Part shown: in pieces, positions 11,400 to 25,005 of the stretch
Layout: the number at the start of each line of letters is the position of its first letter
Position numbering within the stretch: the first letter of the stretch is position 1
Translations under genes and position numbers: made by a program
The notes under the pieces: model-generated
Told to the model about the DNA's origin: nothing
Seen by the model: the letters and a program-made list of their open reading frames with translations, nothing else
Database searches by the model: none
Assembly (NCBI RefSeq): GCF_025024155.1
Contig: NW_026251740.1
Span: 310,001-374,000 of the forward strand
From: Gamsiella multidivaricata
Taxonomy: Eukaryota > Mortierellomycota > Mortierellomycetes > Mortierellales > Mortierellaceae
Length of the DNA: 64,000 nt
Direction of reading: 5' to 3'

Positions 11400-12718
11400 A
11401 GATGGAGCAAATGCAGCAAGGACTTGTTATCGAAAAATGCCACAAGCGTGTCGATCGTAGTTGATTTCCCTACCATTAAAAAACAGCTTTAAAAAAAAAG
11501 CTCCTCCGGATGAAGCTGAGTCATTACCTGGGCCACTCTGGATCCTCCGAACATCCTGGCCAGTTTGTTCCTGGCTTCCTTGTCTGGACCTCTGGTCCTT
11601 AGAAGAACTTCTGTCAGCTGCTTTCCACTGACCAAGCAGAAGTTGCCCTTGTAGGCTGGCTTCGGAAGATACGTGAAGCTTTTCAAGGACGGCAGCTTGC
11701 TGTCTGAGGACCCAGAATACTAATATCGGATCATGGACTAGGGACTTGTCGTAGTCGTCTTTCATGCTCAAGGAAGTCAGTCCTTCCCGAGTCACCGCCC
11801 ATCCTGGATTCTAGGCATTGATTTATGCAAAGATGAAGTATATCAGAAAAAAAGGCGTTAATAAACAAAAGGTTCAGGAGTAGCTAGGTTGCATGACAGA
11901 TCAGACATAAATGGTGCACATACCTTCTTTTTTTTTTTGGCTTGAAAACAAATGCCCGGAGGTGGTATCTGACCAGTTCCCCCAGTATCTGACCGGCATG
12001 TTTCAGAAACTGAGATGGGGCCGCATAATCGGTGTATTCCTTCACCTTCTGAATCATGGCGTCCTTATCCCTTACGCTGAGTCGAACCTGCCACTGCTTC
12101 GTTGAAGTCTGTCGACCTAGAGAAGCATCTTTTTTACGAGTGACTTGAAAAATGCGCGAAGTATCCTCTGAGTCTGAGTGGATTGATGGATAGTCTGAAT
12201 CTGACCTAATCCGTGTTCAGCTTGACGAGGGCTTTAATAGTCGATTCGATATGCTGACTCGCTCCAAGGTAATCACCGGCGACATAGTTCTGCTGCAGTC
12301 CGCGTTGAAGGCGGCACTCGATCGCTCCAATGTTCATCGTTACTATCTTAAAACTACTGTTTACCATGTCCCCAATCATGTTTCCGCTTCCTGCTCTTGA
12401 TGGGGACTGATCCAGTCGCATTGCCTTGGTTGGTGCTAAAGACAGATTGGATGGAGTCCTTTGCTTCCTAAATATTGCTAGATGCGCGGCAACTACAATG
12501 TAGTGCCAGAAGACGGCGATAAGCTTTGCACACTTTGCGAATATGCGCTGTAGCCATGCGTTCATGCACACCAGCATTAGAGTATCTTTCTTTGCATGAC
12601 CAATAATACATGCAATTAGCGAAACAGCACTGGAACTCACGCAAAAAGCAACCATTAACCAAGTACAAACGAAAGAAAGTTGTTTAAAATATGCCACTAA
12701 GTTGTCCAGATGGACCAT
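11400..12718 (-). CDS. Uncharacterised multi-exon coding region, structure unresolved
   Basis: Several reverse-strand stretches read like real protein, but I could not join them with confidence. A possible start is the ATG at 12718 (MVHLDNLVAYFK). One block at about 12450-12206 includes NIGAIECRLQRGLQQNYVAG. A second at about 12110-11930 follows a good acceptor and includes KQWQVRLSVRDKDAMIQKVK and FLKHAGQILGELVRYHLRAF. A third at about 11715-11525 includes KLPSLKSFTYLPKPAYKG and ends at a GTAATG donor. A last short exon may end in HLLHLQGV with a stop near 11394. Blocks are in different frames. I recognise no family; helical, TPR-like character in the first block is only an impression. It could be an intact gene with short exons or a decaying one. 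Confidence 0.35.
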
Positions 12719-13023
12719 TCATCATAGTTTTTTCAAGGAGCAAGAAGAACACCGGGATATAGATCGATGATAAAAAAAAAACAAAGGGAAATGCGGACAA
12801 CGAGGCCCTCCCCTCCTAGTTGGTGTATCCTTGGCATTCAGAAGAGAATGGGATCAATTGCTGTTGCTTTTTATTATGGGTCTGGTTTATTTTTTCAACG
12901 TACAACATTCCGACTATAGCTGATGGGAGTATAGTACGAGTGTGGATGCTTGGAAATGGTATATGCGGTTGGGATTGGTGCTCACGCTACTGCCTGTGCA
13001 TACATAGTCAGCCCAGCCTACGG
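12719..13023. other. Intergenic, no feature recognised
   Basis: About 300 nt between the possible start of the unresolved reverse-strand gene and the stop codon of the C2H2 regulator. It is moderately AT-rich and holds no supported coding frame. Confidence 0.5.
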
Positions 13024-14657
13024 TTACTCTGAGGAGACACTATCGTCCTCCTTCCCAAAGTTCGGAAAGTGCGCCAGGATAAGTGGATTAATCTTCTTTG
13101 GCGGCAGATCCACAATCGGCATGGCATTCGGTGACTTCTTCTCGATCAGGTACCTGTTGCACAGGTTACGTCCTCCCTCGACCTTCAAATGTCGATTCAG
13201 TGCGTCCATCCTCGCGAAATGGTGCTGACACCGCTCGCACGCGAACGGACGTACCCCCCGGTGAAGTCGCTCGTGCCTGTTCTTGTCGTGGAGTCGCGCA
13301 AACTGGCGGTCGCAGTGGTCGCATCGGTGTGGGCGGAGGTTAGTGTGCGTGCGGATGTGCGAGTTCAGGTTATAGGGCCGAGAAAAGCTTTTGGTGCAAC
13401 CCTCGTATTCACACTTGTACACTCCCGGTGTGTTGGATCCACTGCCGACGGCAACGGTAGAGACAGCACTCGAGTCCATGGTTCCAGAGGTTGAGTTAGT
13501 CGGAAAAACGACAAAGCCCTCAGGATGGTGGTGTAGTGAGTTCGAAAAGGTGTGCTGTCCCACGGATTGGGGTGGTGAAGCAGAAGATGCAGGCTCGGGC
13601 GATAAGAACGATAAAGACGCCGAAAAGTCAGGGACAAGGTTTCCAAGGACATCCCCCTCAGAGAAGCGACGATCGTACTCATCCGGTTGTGAGTGTCCTG
13701 CGCTCACTGTGCGGCGATGCTTTGCGGCGGGAAGCCATGCTGGCGAGTCTACACTGGAGACGGATGGGGACAGGATTGGAGACGATGGTGCAGAGATCTG
13801 TCTCACGCCGTAGTCCTGAAAAGGCCCTGGATGATACGGGGTGGCAGTCTGCTGTCGGTTGTACGGATGCCAGTGAGAGAGTGAGCGAGGTTCAGTGGAA
13901 TGTTGGTGAGGATGTGCGAGATTGGGCCTATGTGGTGATGGCATCAAAGTGTCTGGCCAAGGACCAGTCGATAGAGGCACGCCTGCCATGACAAAGCGGG
14001 GAATATGCCGTTAGAAGTCAAGTTAAATAAAAAAATAGGGGAAGCACTAAGAATATATTAATATAATAATAGCCTTGGCTTACCTTCGGCGTCGTGTGCA
14101 TTCATTGGTGGTGACCGTGTAAGCTGTGCCCGTGAAGAACCAACGGCTGTGGATTGATCGAAGGTTTGGGCGGTGAGATGATATCGTCCGCTGCCAAATG
14201 CGAGTTCCTCGAGGACATTGGCGCCAAGGAGGACATCGGGATATGGTCCACTAAGGGATATGGAGGTGACATCCGGTGCAGGCGAAGCCGCACTCAGACT
14301 GAGGTAGGCTAGTGACATGCTGTTACATTGCTGACTTTTGGCGGTGACGGGTGGTGATGATGAGAAGGATACTGATGATGGCGAAGCAGGGAAGTTGTTT
14401 GGAGACGACATGTGTGGTAGGTACGGTTGTTCATCATTAGAGAGTCTATCTAACGAGAGCATCTCTGCACTGGAGAGAACGCATCCTTGGTGTGAAAAGT
14501 AGTTGAGGGTTTCTTGAGGCTGAGCCATGACGGATGCATCGGACCATCCCACAGTACAGGTGGGCGAAGATGTCGGCAACTGGGTCATTCTGGGCGTGTA
14601 CTTGGATGGGGGTTGTTGGTGTGTGGGCTTGAGATCGAAAGCGAGGATCGGACTCAT
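13024..14657 (-). CDS. C2H2 zinc-finger transcription factor
   Basis: Two exons on the reverse strand: 14657-14084 and 13982-13024, giving 510 residues. The splice is phase 1 on both sides, and the 101-nt intron carries a TTCTAACG branch-like site. The first ATG in the opening frame is at 14657 (MSPILAFDLK). The N-terminal ~350 residues are Ser/Pro/Thr-rich and disordered. Three adjacent fingers follow: YKCEYEGCTKSFSRPYNLNS with HIRTH, HRCDHCDRQFARLHDKNRHE with RLH, and FACERCQHHFARMDALNRHL ending in GGRNLC, where Cys replaces the last His. A three-finger block with a variant last finger resembles fungal Crz1/Prz1-type regulators, but without a calcineurin-docking motif that I can name this stays a guess. 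It should act in the nucleus on specific promoters; targets are unknown. Confidence 0.85.
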
Positions 14658-17464
14658 AGGACTCGCGTGTTGGCCCGCTGGCTTGAAGGTGGACACAAGG
14701 CTAATTTTTCTATATGGACGAGTTGTTTGCAGCAATGTGATTGGACAGCAGTGGACGTCAAAGAGCGGAAAATAAAAGGACGTAGAAATGAGCCGGTGCT
14801 AAAGAGCAAGGAAGAGAGAGGAATAGAGAGGGAAGGGGGCAGATGGCGTGTGTCTTCAGCGGCTCTCTTTGATGTGGCCGTGGTTGTAGTCGTCGTCGTA
14901 GATCAGATATTGGCTGTGAAGGAATGGATATCCAGGAAAAGACGCGTACCATGGAGGCGGCCTTTATAGGATTTAGCACTTGCACTGCCACACACATAGT
15001 GAGCACATAGTGAACCCATATTTCCATATGGTAACCCATTGCTTCTGCATACCATACCCACTGGTACTGCCTGCGGAAGACACATAGTCTAGAGGCACCT
15101 CCACACACGCACACACTCAACACTTCAGTGCCTGCTACGCACATACTTACACATTTAATGTAGGAGCATTGCCCTATTAATTTTTATCATTTTCCACACT
15201 CTCATTCGTCTATGGATTAATAAGGCTGTAGTATTATAAATACTCAAACACCCTTTGTCATAATTACTATCAGGGCAGCGTGGAAAAAAAGCCGACCACT
15301 CAGCACACGGATAATCCTTGGATATTCAGCCACGCAATAGCGCAATAGTACTGGCCACGCATGTCTCGCCTCGATCGTCCTGCTTAGCACAGCACGGCTT
15401 AGCCTGACAATGGTTCTTTTTCTATTTTCTGCTGCCTTCTCAAGTCATGTTCTTCCATTCATAATCTGCTGCAATTGTACAAATAAAGTATGTTTTTGTC
15501 GCAATGGGATTGTTGCGGCAATAGGAAAGGATGTAATCGCTCAAAAAGGAAGAAAATCATGGTCCTTACAACGGATATAGCAATGAAATAATAGGACACA
15601 ACTGCACAGTACCTGATTTCTCTTAATCGTTGTAGAAGCAGCAGTATCGGAGAGACCATGGATGCAGCAAGGTATCGGAAGGTAGCATCTTCAGATAGTC
15701 TGCACTCTGCATTCGACCTAGATCGTCGAAATTAGCCCGACATCAGTCGTACTAACTGAGTCTTCGCGTAGGTCCACACGCGTTGCGGTTGACCAACCAA
15801 TGAGATGGCTGCTTTGGGATGTGATGTGAACCACGAGGGAGCGCAGCGATTGCGAGGAAGGAAGAAAGGACGCGAGGTGATCGTGGACATGGATGCACTG
15901 CCACATTGGCAAGAGGTGCCAGCGCACTTCCCCAACGGAGGGAGAAGAAAGTGACGGTCGCTTGGTGCTCACTTGAAACAGAGCAGAAGCTTACGACGGA
16001 GAGGCATTCTCGGTGATACAGCAGACCCTAGAGTGAGCGCATATGTGCAGATGATAATTCTGAGCAGAAGTCAGATATGAATTACTCATATGGAAAAATT
16101 GTGAATGGATTTTCTGCGCATGTGGCAGTGCAAATGCTGGGTCTGACATAGCCCATACAACAAATTCTCTATGGCATTCGAAGGAGGCCATGCGCGGTGG
16201 GCAACGAGCAACAGGCGCAGGGCCGTTCTTGGGAAAGATAATGATCCACGGATCCAAATGAATGTCCATTAGTCCAATTTTACTTTGTCGCCTCTCGTCA
16301 TTTTGTGCCGATTACACGCTCTACATGCTGTGCACGTTTGATATAAGAGGCAATTTTGATTGTAGGGATAGAACATGAAGGATGACCGGAGAACTCTGTC
16401 CAATACATGGTTGCCTGTCTGAGCAACTGACACACGACGGGACTCAGATCATGCCATGTACCCATACACACATGCGCCCATGCACCCAAGCTACGCGACC
16501 CTAGACCTTTGCAAGAGCTACACCTTACGGCACACACGCCCATTCGCCACCCTCCAGCTTGATAAAAAAAATAATAATAAAAAGATCAAAGAAAGAGACG
16601 GAGGAGACAATTAAGGAAGCGGCAGCAACATTAGTGATGGAGCGAGAATGATGAAGAGAAAGAGTGAAGGCGATGAATGTGTGTGTGAGAGAGGAGAGAG
16701 AAAAAGAGAGACATTGGAGTTAGAATGAAAGTCAGAGTGAGTGAGAGTGAAAATGATAGCAGGGGCAATACCCAACTGCTGTGATATCTCTGGCGTAGGA
16801 GGACGTCTAGGCATGATACGCGTCGTCCTACGAGTTTCTTAGGAGGAGGCGATGTTTTCGGTATTTGTTTGTTTGCTTGCATCAAATTACATCGTCCCCA
16901 AGCTATGTATCAGGGGCAATAGGAAAAGAGGCATCGCCATTGTTGCCAGTTCCGTACACCATGCAGGTCCAAGATTGAGGAGATGATGGGGCTGAGGATG
17001 CGAACAGACACATACACGTTGGGACATGCACACAACGCCCCATCTGTCTAGATCGGCCCCGATATTTGCTCGCATGGACTCACCATCGAACGTTTCCCCA
17101 GTTGGTCCTCCGCATCGGTCAGTTGTAGAACGTGGATAGGGATACAGGGATAGAAGCAGCGCTGTAACACAGCCGAGTTCAAAATCAGATATGATGATGG
17201 GGAACTGACAAATGGGGAGGCCGCTCATGTGGCCCTCCCTTTTTCTGCGAATGTGGCATGTGCACAGAAAAGAAAGGGCACGCTTGGGATTCGATGCCAT
17301 GACGAATGACCAGCGGCCAGATACTCTGCATCCTCCCTTCTCCCCTCTTTCCTTTTCCACACCCCCGCCTCCACCTTCTTTCGCCTTCGTCATCGGCCTT
17401 CCTTCCCGAACGAAAATAGACAAGACCCATTCACTAGGATCGACCTTGATTCACTCTAACACTC
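14658..17464. other. 2.8-kb spacer, no supported gene
   Basis: The longest gene-free stretch in the left half. Reverse-strand open frames at 15991-16269 (ATG at 16269) and near 16814 (MPRRPPTPEISQQLGIAP) have protein-like starts, but I found no splice-consistent continuation or domain. The rest is GA/CT-rich or simple sequence (for example 16650-16760). It should hold the promoters of the C2H2 gene and, at its right end, of MOB4. A small multi-exon reverse-strand gene at 15.7-16.8 kb cannot be excluded. Confidence 0.45.
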
Positions 17465-18860
17465 ATGATGCTGATGGATTCCCAGGGGCAGGACACTCTC
17501 AAGAATGCCTCAACCACCCATGGCTCGACTACCCAGGACGAGTCTGCGCACTCCGAAGGGGCCCATCCCCTGAGGAACCTGCCCGGCACCAAGGACGAGG
17601 TAAGCAAAAGCGAGCGAGCCATGTTTCTTTTGGAATGCGACTTCATTGTATCCTGCTAAACCATGCCAATGCCTGTCTCTCGTTCACCAACTAGAAACTG
17701 TATCAGTGGCCACAGCGACCGTTAGAGTCCATTGAATCTGCATTCGCACTCAGAGAATATCTGCAGGCCCTTATCCGTCATGATCCCCACAACGTCGACC
17801 AACTGATTGCTCTGCCGGCTGGACAGGACGAGCATTCATGGCTCTATGAACATCTTTGGTAAGGCATTGGAATGCATCTGTTCATTCACGCGCCATTCTC
17901 AAGCTTTGCTTTTTTTATTTTTTTGCGTCCTAGTTGCTTACATGTCGTCAAATTTGCTTCCTTTCCTTATGTTCATAGTCAGATCTGTTTGGAGTTGAAC
18001 TATCTCATCGTACATCTGGAACCAGAGTGCACCCCAGAAGTGTGCCCCGAGATGAGGGCAGAGGAATGGAAGTACTACTGCGCAACACATCCTACGCCAC
18101 GCGAGGTAAGATGAAATCGACGCATCCGATCATTTTCAGTGTTGTTTAACTCGGCTCAAATTGCAAGTAGTTCCTAAAGCCTTTGTTCTATACCGTGGTA
18201 CTATAACAGTGCTGTGCAATCGATTACCTCACACACACGCTGGATGGTGCATCTGCCTTGTTGAACAATATCAAATTCTTTCCGAGCCGGTAAGGGCAGA
18301 ATCTACGACCCCGGATTTTGGCATGTCTCTTTACGAAAATCGTCTTTGGGAACCAAGCTCTAACCAATATCCTATTTGATATTGTTTCGGATAGCATTTG
18401 CGTACCAGAGGGCTCGGTCAAAAACTTCCAGTCGATAGCGCGACGACTCTACCGCATATTTGCTCACGCATATTTCCATCATCGAGACATTTTTGATGCC
18501 TTTGAGGTTAGTCAACGTGGCGATGTTACTGATGTACTGTTGCCTTTTGCTTGTTCAAATAACATTAATCGAGCCTATTTTTTTTTTTTTTTTTTTTTTT
18601 TTTCATCCATCAATAGGCCGAGACCTCTCTTTACGAGCGATTCCTGAAATTGTCAAGGACACGGCAATTGATTACAGAAAAGCTGATTATTATACCAGGG
18701 CCAAGCTACGAAGGGGATACAGTCGGCAATAACGCACGACAGGTACGTGAAGCAACAGAAGACGATGGACGATATGCATGCCATTTATTTGCTGCATCTA
18801 TCTTTCTAATCTTCATTTTCATTTCTGCTTTAGATCATGACGCGATCCAGGGACGAATAG
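17465..18860 (+). CDS. MOB4: MOB-family protein, MOB4/phocein type
   Basis: Seven exons: 17465-17599, 17695-17858, 17979-18105, 18210-18289, 18395-18506, 18617-18742, 18834-18860, giving 256 residues with all phases consistent. The Mob/phocein domain is clear: YQWPQRPLESIESAFALREY, ICLELNYLIVHLEPECTPEV, then C-P-E-M-R-A-E-E-W-K-Y-Y-C, CCAIDYLTHTLDGASALLNN, and RIFAHAYFHHRDIFDAFE. The Cys pair and the later His pair fit the structural zinc site of MOB proteins. The phocein-like core points to MOB4, a subunit of the STRIPAK phosphatase-kinase complex that controls hyphal fusion and development in fungi, rather than Mob1/Mob2. The last exon codes for only eight residues. The intron before exon 6 contains an uninterrupted run of 26 T just before its acceptor. 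Confidence 0.9.
18578..18603. repeat. T26 homopolymer in a MOB4 intron
   Basis: Twenty-six consecutive T directly before the acceptor at 18615-18616. It serves as an extreme polypyrimidine tract and will be length-variable and error-prone in sequencing. Confidence 0.9.
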
Positions 18861-19387
18861 ATGCATTGCTCAGTAAGCCTTTACTATGTTACAAGTAGTC
18901 TCAAATTAAAGTACTTCAGGCAACAGCAACCCCTAACGATACAGGTATCAAACGCGACAGAGCAGTGATTCTGGACGGCATGGAGTGTGGTAGGACGAGT
19001 GCTTGAGATTAAGAGATCACGTCCCACACTTTCCAATCTCGCGGATAAAATCTATCAAGGAATGCCGGTCTGCAATCAAGGGAAAGATCTACAAAATGCG
19101 ATTCCATTGTTAAATCCGAATATCTTTACCGAATTGGCACATGGATGCAGATGCGATGGCTATTTGATATTACCTTGGCTTTTCCTTCGCTTGCGAGGTA
19201 CCAAGCGGAGCAGCCTGCCCTGGTCAAGGTCAGGCGACCAAAGTCAATCTGCATACTGTCCGAACAATGCGCCTCGACGCCGTCTAGAAATCCAGCATTC
19301 GATCCTTCCTCACGACTATACAACATCACAGAAATAGTTCGTAATTAGGACTGAGCACCAGTCGGATGCTAATAAATAAGATGCAGC
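18861..19387. other. Region between convergent MOB4 and CENP-L genes
   Basis: Should contain the 3' UTRs of MOB4 (+) and the CENP-L-like gene (-). Short + strand frames after 18960 have no recognisable content. The true 3' exon(s) of the CENP-L-like gene may extend into 19340-19387 (a possible 44-nt intron 19412-19369 would place a stop near 19330). Confidence 0.4.
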
Positions 19388-20857
19388 TCAAACTGCAGGA
19401 TGAATATAGTACCTGACGAGAAGCTGCCGTGCCTCCTCTGGAAGCAGAGATATTGATATTGATTTCAAGCTGTCGACGCTTTCTGGAAATACGTAATGCA
19501 GTTCAATTGCCCTCGTTCTCCTGTCATCTATCTCGAAAGAGTGACTAAATGTGTCAATAGGATCGATTGCCACGGAGACGTAATGGCATTGTTATTTGAT
19601 CCAAGTTTGAATACGTTTTAGTACCTCGTCCTTGTACATGGTTGTACATGGCGTCCAGGGAAGTGTCAACAATCTTTCGCAGCTCATAGGGCTGAAGCAG
19701 TAGTCGACAGATTCTGCAATCAAATCTCCGTTCCAGCCATTGAATAACCAATTGGCCGATTACTACCGGCGACTTGATCAAGACTAAGTTGAAATTGGCG
19801 AAAGCTGTATCACAACATGGGGGAGTACGAAGCATGAGTACTTGGAGGGGGGGGGGTTCTTCTTTCTCCAGACGAGTCAGTCGATGCTGTACTGTACCTG
19901 AATTGGAGCTCTGATTGTGTCCAGGCTGTTGGTCCAACAAGACCGCACAGTGATACGTCTGCTCATGCGATTTGCCTATTGAAAGCAATTTTTCAATGAA
20001 CATAAGAATGCTGCAAATCATTGGCTTTAGCAATAATATCGGACGGGAATATTCAGGACCCTTTGCCTTTTGGTCTCACGTTAATAGTGATCATGATCGA
20101 ACCCAGTGCAGAACGAGTCCTCTCTTCACCGTCTTTCTCGTGGTCCAGAATCAGCTGCTGAATCTCCACCTTCTTAATGTCGCCAGGATCATCCAAAGTT
20201 TCGGTAATGTTGCGTCCTGCGTTGTCAATCTGACCAGGAAAAAGGCGGTTTCCGTTCACAAAGGTCAACGATCCATCCTGGGTCTGTTCAGCCAAGGCAG
20301 AGGATGTAAGATTCCGGGCGTTGGCTGCGATATAGGTAAGAAGTTCCTCTGCATAGGTTCTGTGTTGTAATGGGTTGAAGTCGTAGAATGGCGTTGTCTT
20401 GTGAAAGTTCCATGTCTTGTTGAACAACGACGCTATATTGCGACAAAAAGAGGTACAGATGAGATCAAAACGAGCCCGATAAGTTCAAAAACTTGTCCGC
20501 CATGTGGTAATTGCCAAAGTAGGGCACTTTTATTGTTACATGCTTACAGCTGGGCACCGTTGATGGCTCCTCGGTGCCTGCTAGTTCCCGCTGAGAAGCA
20601 GCTGTGCGTTGTTGGGTTGAATCAGGTCGTGTCTCGTTCAGAAGAGATGAGGATCGAATGACAGTATGAAGGACGTCTCGCGTCCTGGGTCGGTCGAGCA
20701 CACTGGTGCTGGCTAAGGCTCTGTTTCGAGCTGCAGCAGCTGGGTCCACTGTCGGATCGCGTCGAAGGGTATGTGCCTGAGTCGCCATGGGAGATGAGCA
20801 AACAACGCTCTCAGACGGACCAAAGGCACTCTTCTTCTTTTGCCACCATTTGCGCAT
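19388..20857 (-). CDS. CENP-L-like kinetochore protein
   Basis: Reverse-strand multi-exon gene. Exon 1 is 20857-20548 (GTAAGC donor, phase 1) and exon 2 is 20432-20080. A middle exon lies around 20024 or 19975-19898, another runs from 19804 to about 19625, and one lies at about 19556-19413. The last junctions and the stop codon are not settled. Three patches match the CENP-L pattern as I know it: KTWNFHKTTPFYDFNPLQHR followed by T-Y-A-E-E-L-L; QWLERRFDCRICRLLLQPYE; and SLKSISISLLPEEARQLL. CENP-L (yeast Iml3) pairs with CENP-N in the constitutive centromere-associated network at CENP-A chromatin. Exon 1 encodes a basic, Ser/Thr-rich leader; the start is the first ATG in frame, but a later Met in MATQAHTLRRD is possible. 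Function is by homology of three motifs only. Confidence 0.65.
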
Positions 20858-21003
20858 TGGACCAGTCACGATTCACTCGCTCTTCAGGAGGGGTCTCCGC
20901 TCGATTGCTCATTCTTCACTCTGCTGCTATTCTGTTATTCTACACAAGAGGGCCTGTTTGTTTTTATTCATTTGTTCATCCGCTCTATTTCTACTCGTCC
21001 TAC

Positions 21004-22085
<1,082 letters not shown>

Positions 22086-22665
22086 GGTGAAGGCGAGATT
22101 AGAAGAGGAGATTAGAAGGGGAGATTAGAGGGAAGGATGTGAGGAAGGTAGATTAGGGATGGGAGGGAAGGAAGGTGTAAACCAGATGATGGGCACACAG
22201 GACACTGGAGCACGGAAAGCACGCAGTTGTGTGCACGACAAGATCTACCCCGCAACCCTCCCACCGATCTCCGTCCCTTCCACATACACAGACTCTACAC
22301 GAGCAGTGTGTCGGATGGCCATGCAAGCACCCATATCACCCAAACATCCAGGCAGGCCGTAGAAAGTAGCCGCTCCGTGCCCTTAGACACCGGGGCCGAC
22401 TGCAGGAGACATGCTCTGTCTGCCCTCTGCCTGCTTGGCTGACTGACTCCACCTGGGCTCCCCACCTCTCCTGTCGCGTCCTGTCCAGAAATGGCATATG
22501 GGATATGATTGGTGGCTTGTGACTATCCAGTCCTCGCTTCTAGTCGCTTCGAAAAGCCGTGGGGATAAAGGCCCGCACGGAACAGAGATCAAGCTGATCC
22601 CTGTTCTTCTTTTTGATCTTGATCCTCTCCCGCTTCATCCTCAAGAAACAAACAGATCCTTCGCC
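22086..22665. promoter_or_regulatory. Shared divergent upstream region of YPT6 and HSP60
   Basis: 580 nt separate the two divergent start codons. No ORF here is supported. GA-rich sequence lies next to the YPT6 start. I did not find a convincing heat-shock element array (alternating nGAAn/nTTCn) next to HSP60, and no TATA box is obvious. Confidence 0.4.
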
Positions 22666-24756
22666 ATGCTCTCCATCACCCGTGCCCTCAAGGCCAAGGC
22701 CCCCATGGTCCGCCCTGCCGTTAGCGCCCTCGCTATGCCCACGCGTCTTTCCAACACCCGTCTGTACTCTTCCCACAAGGAGATCAGCTTCGGTATCGAG
22801 GGTCGCGCAAAGCTCCTCAAGGGTGTTGAGATCCTCGCCAAGGCCGTCGCCGTCACCCTCGGCCCCAAGGGTCGCCATGTCCTCATCGGCCAGCCCTACG
22901 GAAGCCCAAAGATCACAAAGGTAAAGCAAAGAGAGATGTTCGGAAGGAAATAAGCATGATCAGCAAGGAGGCAGAGAGATGCCCTTGCTACCCATATTAT
23001 CCATCTTCTTGCATACTAACAAATACTTCCCATCATCTGACCTATAGGATGGTGTCACTGTTGCCAAGTCAATTACTCTTGAGGACCCCTTTGAGAATCT
23101 CGGAGCCAAGTAAGTTTTTGTTGTTGTTTTTTTGCACCTGCTGTTGCAATCTGATTCAGTTTAGGTCCAGATACAGCAGCAGATCGCTGACGATATGCTT
23201 CTGCCATGAATATATAGGTTGATTCAGGATGTTGCTAACAAGACCAACGAAACCGCTGGTGATGGTACCACCACTGCCACAGTCCTCACCCGCGCCATCT
23301 TTGCTGAGGGTGTCAAGAACGTCGCCGCTGGATGCAACCCCATGGATTTGCGCAAGGGAGTTCAGATGGCTGTCGATGCCGTCGTCGAATTCTTGCGTGA
23401 GAACAAGCGCGAGATTACCACCACTCAGGAGATCGCCCAGGTCGGAACCATCTCTGCCAACGGCGACAAGGCTATTGGCAATCTGTTGGCCCAGGCCATG
23501 GAGAAGGTCGGCAAGGAGGGTGTCATCACTGTCAAGGATGGCAAGACCACTGAGGACGAGCTTGAGATCACAGAGGGTATGCGCTTCGACCGCGGTTACA
23601 TCTCACCCTATTTTGTCACCGATACCAAGTCGCAGAAGGTTGAGTTTGAGAAGCCCTTGATCCTCCTCTCAGAGAAGAAGATCTCTATTCTTCAGGATGT
23701 CCTCCCCGCCTTGGAGGCTGCCGCCACTCAGCGTCGCCCCCTTCTCATCATTGCTGAGGATATCGATGGTGAGGCTCTGGCTGCTACGATTCTCAACAAG
23801 TTGCGTGGTCAGTTGCAGGTCGCTGCCGTCAAGGCCCCTGGATTCGGCGACAACCGCAAGTCAATTTTGGGTGATCTCGCCACCTTGACCGGTGCCGTCG
23901 TCTTTTCGGATGAGCTCGACGTCAAGTTGGAACGTTTGACCCCTGATCTTTTGGGAACCATCGGCTCGATCACTATCACCAAGGAGGACACTATCTTGAA
24001 CGGTACCGGTGCTGGCTCAAACGAGGCCATTGCTCAGCGCTGTGAGCAGCTCCGCTCCTTGATTGCTGATCCTAGCACCTCGGACTATGAGCGCGAGAAG
24101 TTGGAGGAGCGTCTTGCTCGCCTTAGCTCCGGCGTCGCTATCATCCGCGTTGGTGGACAGAGCGAAGTCGAGGTCGGCGAGAAGAAGGACAGGTACGCAT
24201 TGATCCTGATCTGGTTTGAGGTTCAAATCTAATGATGAATCAACCATTTGTTCTAAATGCTTTTTTGCTTTTTATTGTCCCTACCTTTAGAATTGTCGAT
24301 GCATTGAACGCTACCAAGTGCGCTGTTGACAGCGGTGTGCTCCCTGGCGGTGGCACGGCTCTGCTCAAGGCGCTCAAGGTCCTCGATAATCTCAAGGGCG
24401 AGAACTTTGACCAACAGCTCGGTATCAACATCATCCGCTCTGCCATCCAGGTTCCCTCCAAGACCATTATCTCCAACGCTGGTGGCGAGGGCGCTGTTGT
24501 GATTGCCAAGGTTGTTGAGAATGAGAACTTCCACTACGGATATGACGCTGCGACTGGCGAGTACGGTGACATGTATAGTCGTGGAGTCCTCGACCCCTTC
24601 AAGGTCGTTGTCACTGGACTGAAGGATGCTTCTGGTGTAGCCAGCTTGTTGAGCACGTCTGAGGCCATGATCGTCGATGCTCCAAGCAACGATAAGAACC
24701 CCATGGGTGGCATGGGTGGTATGGGCGGTATGGGCGGCATGGGTGGCATGATGTAG
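22666..24756 (+). CDS. HSP60: Mitochondrial chaperonin Hsp60
   Basis: Four exons: 22666-22920, 23048-23109, 23218-24192, 24291-24756, giving 585 residues. It forms the matrix chaperonin ring that folds imported proteins with the co-chaperonin Hsp10. The N-terminus is an Arg/Ser-rich presequence (residues 1 to about 36). Group I chaperonin signatures follow: [40 protein letters not shown], the apical [17 protein letters not shown], and [16 protein letters not shown]. The nucleotide-site loop is [15 protein letters not shown], and the protein ends in a Gly-Gly-Met repeat typical of GroEL-like proteins. All three introns agree in phase. Codon use is strongly biased towards C- and G-ending codons, as expected for a highly expressed gene. 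Confidence 0.97.
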
Positions 24757-25005
24757 ACGAGTTTTGTACAGCTATTTCCTTTCATTTTCATTCTTTCTTC
24801 GCACATATGCAAAAATAAAGATCGCTCTTGATCAAATTGAGAAGCAAAAAGGAAGTCACGGGTAAACATCCCATTTTAGGGTAAATCGCACCGCATCGCA
24901 CCCTTTCCGTCTGTTGCTTTCATCGCTCTTCCCACTTCTTGATCGCCCTCATTCTCCTCCAAGACCAACTGTTTCTTGCTCCTTCATTCTTCTTTACAGC
25001 TCAAA
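24757..25005. other. HSP60 3' flank and Pam16 upstream region
   Basis: Only 249 nt separate the HSP60 stop and the Pam16 start codon on the same strand. A possible polyadenylation signal (AATAAA at 24814-24819) lies 58 nt after the stop. A pyrimidine-rich tract precedes the Pam16 ATG. Confidence 0.5.

Noticed and set aside
15718..16885. Possible small reverse-strand gene (frames at 15718-15972, 15991-16269, 16611-16885)
   Set aside because: Starts look plausible, but I could not find phase-consistent introns or a recognisable domain; GA/CT-rich composition explains part of the openness.
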